From Hyphomicrobium_A sp036559705 (lineage in GTDB: Bacteria > Pseudomonadota > Alphaproteobacteria > Rhizobiales > Hyphomicrobiaceae), in assembly GCA_036559705.1 (NCBI GenBank), contig DATBSP010000065.1, positions 1-15,581 on the forward strand: a DNA stretch of 15,581 bases, in the 5' to 3' direction. Numbering within the stretch: the first letter of the stretch is position 1; the number at the start of each line of letters is the position of its first letter. Positions 14,166-15,581 of the stretch are shown here, one piece after another. The position numbers and the translations under genes were made by a program. The notes under the pieces are model-generated. The model saw only the letters and a list, made by a program, of their open reading frames with translations, ran no database searches and had not been told where the DNA came from.

Positions 14166-15215
14166 ATGCAGCATCCCGGATTCTTCAGGAGGGCCGGGCC
14201 GTTCTCGCTGGCGGACATCGCCAAGGCAACGGGCGCCGAACTCGCGCCTGGTGCCGCCACCGCGGACACCATGATCGAAGACGTGCGCACCCTCACCGAC
14301 GCCGGCCCGCACGACCTCACCTTCTTCAATAACCGCAAGTACGCCGACCGGCTGAAGGCGACGCTCGCCGGTGCCTGCCTTGTACTGCCGGCCTTCGCCG
14401 CTCGCGTCCCCGGCAGAACCGGAAAGCTTGTCACCCCGGACCCCTACCGAGGGTTCGCCCAGGCATTGACGCTCTTCTATCCGGAATCGCGGCACGCGCA
14501 GGCGGCTCCCGGCGGTCGCCACGACCTCATCGACCCGAGCGCCGAGCTGGAAGAAGGTGTCGTAATCGAGCCCGGCGCGGTCGTTGCCGCCGAGGCGCGC
14601 ATCGGACGCGGCACGCGCATCGCCGCTGGCGCCGTGATTGGCTATCGCGTCACCATCGGCCGCGACAGCCACATCGGCCCTTTGGCGACAGTTGCCCACG
14701 CCCTCGTCGGCGACCGGGTCATCATCCATTCGGGCGTCCGTATCGGCCAGGACGGTTTCGGCTTTGCCATGGGCGGCCGCGGCCACCTCAAGGTCCCGCA
14801 GATCGGCCGCGTGATCATCCAGGACGACGTGGAGATCGGCGCCAACTCGACCATCGACCGTGGGGCCCTTAAGGACACTATTATCGGCGAAGGCACGAAA
14901 ATTGATAATTTGGTACAAATCGGGCACAACGTCGTGATCGGACGCCATTGTGTGCTGGTTGGGCAGTGCGGGCTTTCGGGCTCCACCGAGCTCGGCGATT
15001 TCGTCGTCATGGGCGGCCAATCGGGCTCCATCGGCCATATCAAGATCGGCACCGGCGCCCAGATCGCCGGCACCTCGCATCCGATCAAGGATGTTGCCGC
15101 AGGCGCCCGCATCGGCGGGACGCCTGGGCGACCACTCACCCAGTGGGCGCGGGAGATAGCCTTGCTGGCTCGCATGGTCAAACGCGGCGACAAGGATGAT
15201 GCGGACGAGGGTTAG
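14166..15215 (+). CDS. lpxD: UDP-3-O-(3-hydroxyacyl)glucosamine N-acyltransferase
   Basis: LpxD adds a 3-hydroxyacyl chain from acyl carrier protein to the amino group of UDP-3-O-acylglucosamine, the third step of lipid A synthesis. The 349-residue product starts with the uridine-binding domain (FSLADIAKATGAELA, then DLTFFNNRKY) and continues as a left-handed beta helix of hexapeptide repeats from about residue 120 to 310. GFGFAMGG, DDVEIGANSTIDRGAL and NLVQIGHNVVIG are family signatures; His254 in IGHNV matches the catalytic His of E. coli LpxD (H239). I chose ATG 14166 because MQHPGFFRRAGPFSL resembles relatives. Alternatives are GTG 14118 (GGAG ten bases upstream) and ATG 14136, adding 16 or 10 residues. 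E. coli has skp between bamA and lpxD; here there is none. Confidence 0.95.
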   Translation: MQHPGFFRRAGPFSLADIAKATGAELAPGAATADTMIEDVRTLTDAGPHDLTFFNNRKYADRLKATLAGACLVLPAFAARVPGRTGKLVTPDPYRGFAQALTLFYPESRHAQAAPGGRHDLIDPSAELEEGVVIEPGAVVAAEARIGRGTRIAAGAVIGYRVTIGRDSHIGPLATVAHALVGDRVIIHSGVRIGQDGFGFAMGGRGHLKVPQIGRVIIQDDVEIGANSTIDRGALKDTIIGEGTKIDNLVQIGHNVVIGRHCVLVGQCGLSGSTELGDFVVMGGQSGSIGHIKIGTGAQIAGTSHPIKDVAAGARIGGTPGRPLTQWAREIALLARMVKRGDKDDADEG

Positions 15216-15268
15216 TTGCGGGTATGTGTCAGGCGCAGGGCGCCGGCAGAGTATGAGGTCGAAGAAAC

Positions 15269-15581
15269 ATGAACGACATGGGTGAACCCAAGGCGAAGTC
15301 AGCGCTGGCCACCGCGGACATCATCCGCGTCCTCAAGCTGCTGCCGCATCGCTATCCCTTCCTCATGCTCGACCGCATCTATGACATGGATGGGGACTCA
15401 AGCTGCATCGGCGTCAAGAACGTGACCATCAACGAGCCTTTCTTCCAGGGCCACTTCCCGCAGTATCCGGTGATGCCGGGCGTGCTCATCATCGAGGGCC
15501 TGGCACAGACCGCCGGGGCGCTGTGCGTGCACAGCCTCGGCGAGGACTACCGCGCCGAGCTCGTCTATTTCATGGGCATCG
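15269..15581 (+). CDS. fabZ: 3-hydroxyacyl-ACP dehydratase FabZ (3' end outside window)
   Basis: FabZ removes water from 3-hydroxyacyl-ACP to give trans-2-enoyl-ACP in fatty acid elongation, and competes with the lipid A enzymes for 3-hydroxymyristoyl-ACP. The first 104 codons are present; the family is usually about 145-155 residues. LLPHRYPFLMLDR (24-36) is the hallmark N-terminal motif. NEPFFQGHFP carries catalytic His62 and VLIIEGLAQTAGAL carries catalytic Glu76, with the usual 14-residue spacing. The hot-dog fold central helix starts at the Glu. The ATG at 15269 has GAGG (15255-15258) and GAAGAA before it, and lies 53 bp after lpxD. The order lpxD-fabZ is typical and lpxA would be expected next. 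Confidence 0.95.
   Translation, partial: MNDMGEPKAKSALATADIIRVLKLLPHRYPFLMLDRIYDMDGDSSCIGVKNVTINEPFFQGHFPQYPVMPGVLIIEGLAQTAGALCVHSLGEDYRAELVYFMGI

Noticed and set aside
14079..15080. A 333-codon minus-strand open frame opposite lpxD
   Set aside because: Composition is typical of an antisense shadow (many Asp, Gly, Ala, His) and no start signal or family motif is visible; lpxD fully explains the region.
1..15581. CRISPR arrays, insertion sequences, tRNA genes, phage genes or a defence system
   Set aside because: None of their hallmarks is visible: no regularly spaced repeats, transposase or integrase motifs, or tRNA-like folds. All long frames are accounted for by housekeeping genes or their shadows.

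Overview
The window is a housekeeping segment of an alphaproteobacterial chromosome, most likely order Hyphomicrobiales (Rhizobiales). The clues are high G+C, strong G/C bias at third codon positions, alphaproteobacterial-type protein sequences, a ribosomal protein S2 with a C-terminal helix-hairpin-helix tail, an RseP with one PDZ domain, dxr placed after cdsA, and no skp gene between bamA and lpxD. I cannot name the genus. I see no mobile elements, tRNA or rRNA genes, CRISPR arrays, or signs of recent transfer.

Left part (1-3548). The window opens inside dnaE, the replicative DNA polymerase III alpha subunit, whose C-terminal half ends at 1872. A secreted YkuD-type L,D-transpeptidase-like protein follows on the same strand (1928-2794). 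Its motif carries arginine where the catalytic cysteine is expected. It meets, tail to tail with a 29-bp overlap, a minus-strand gene (3548-2766) for a tail-anchored RMD1/YagE (DUF155) family protein. The mitochondrial relatives of that family support mitochondrial translation.

Control region (3549-3748). This 200-bp divergent region separates the RMD1-family gene from the large plus-strand cluster. It holds a good promoter for rpsB (TTGTCA-N17-TATAAG) and a weaker candidate promoter for the opposite gene. Their -35 boxes overlap. An rpsB leader of about 115 nt follows, with mutually exclusive hairpins that would suit feedback control by S2.

Right part (3749-15581). Eleven genes lie on the plus strand in the order rpsB, tsf, pyrH, frr, uppS, cdsA, dxr, rseP, bamA, lpxD, fabZ (the last cut by the window end). 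They link translation (S2, EF-Ts, ribosome recycling factor), UMP phosphorylation, isoprenoid and undecaprenyl carrier synthesis (Dxr, UppS), phospholipid synthesis (CdsA), envelope stress proteolysis (RseP), outer-membrane protein assembly (BamA), and lipid A and fatty acid synthesis (LpxD, FabZ). Spacing runs from 0 nt (cdsA/dxr) to 214 nt (rseP/bamA). The longer gaps hold small inverted repeats and may hold internal promoters, though I found none that is convincing.

I did not find a new multi-gene system. The points most worth a second look are the cysteine-to-arginine change in the transpeptidase-like protein, the RMD1-family gene divergent from a translation operon with overlapping promoters, the S2 tail, and the rpsB leader. 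No stretch above 300 bases lacks a gene.
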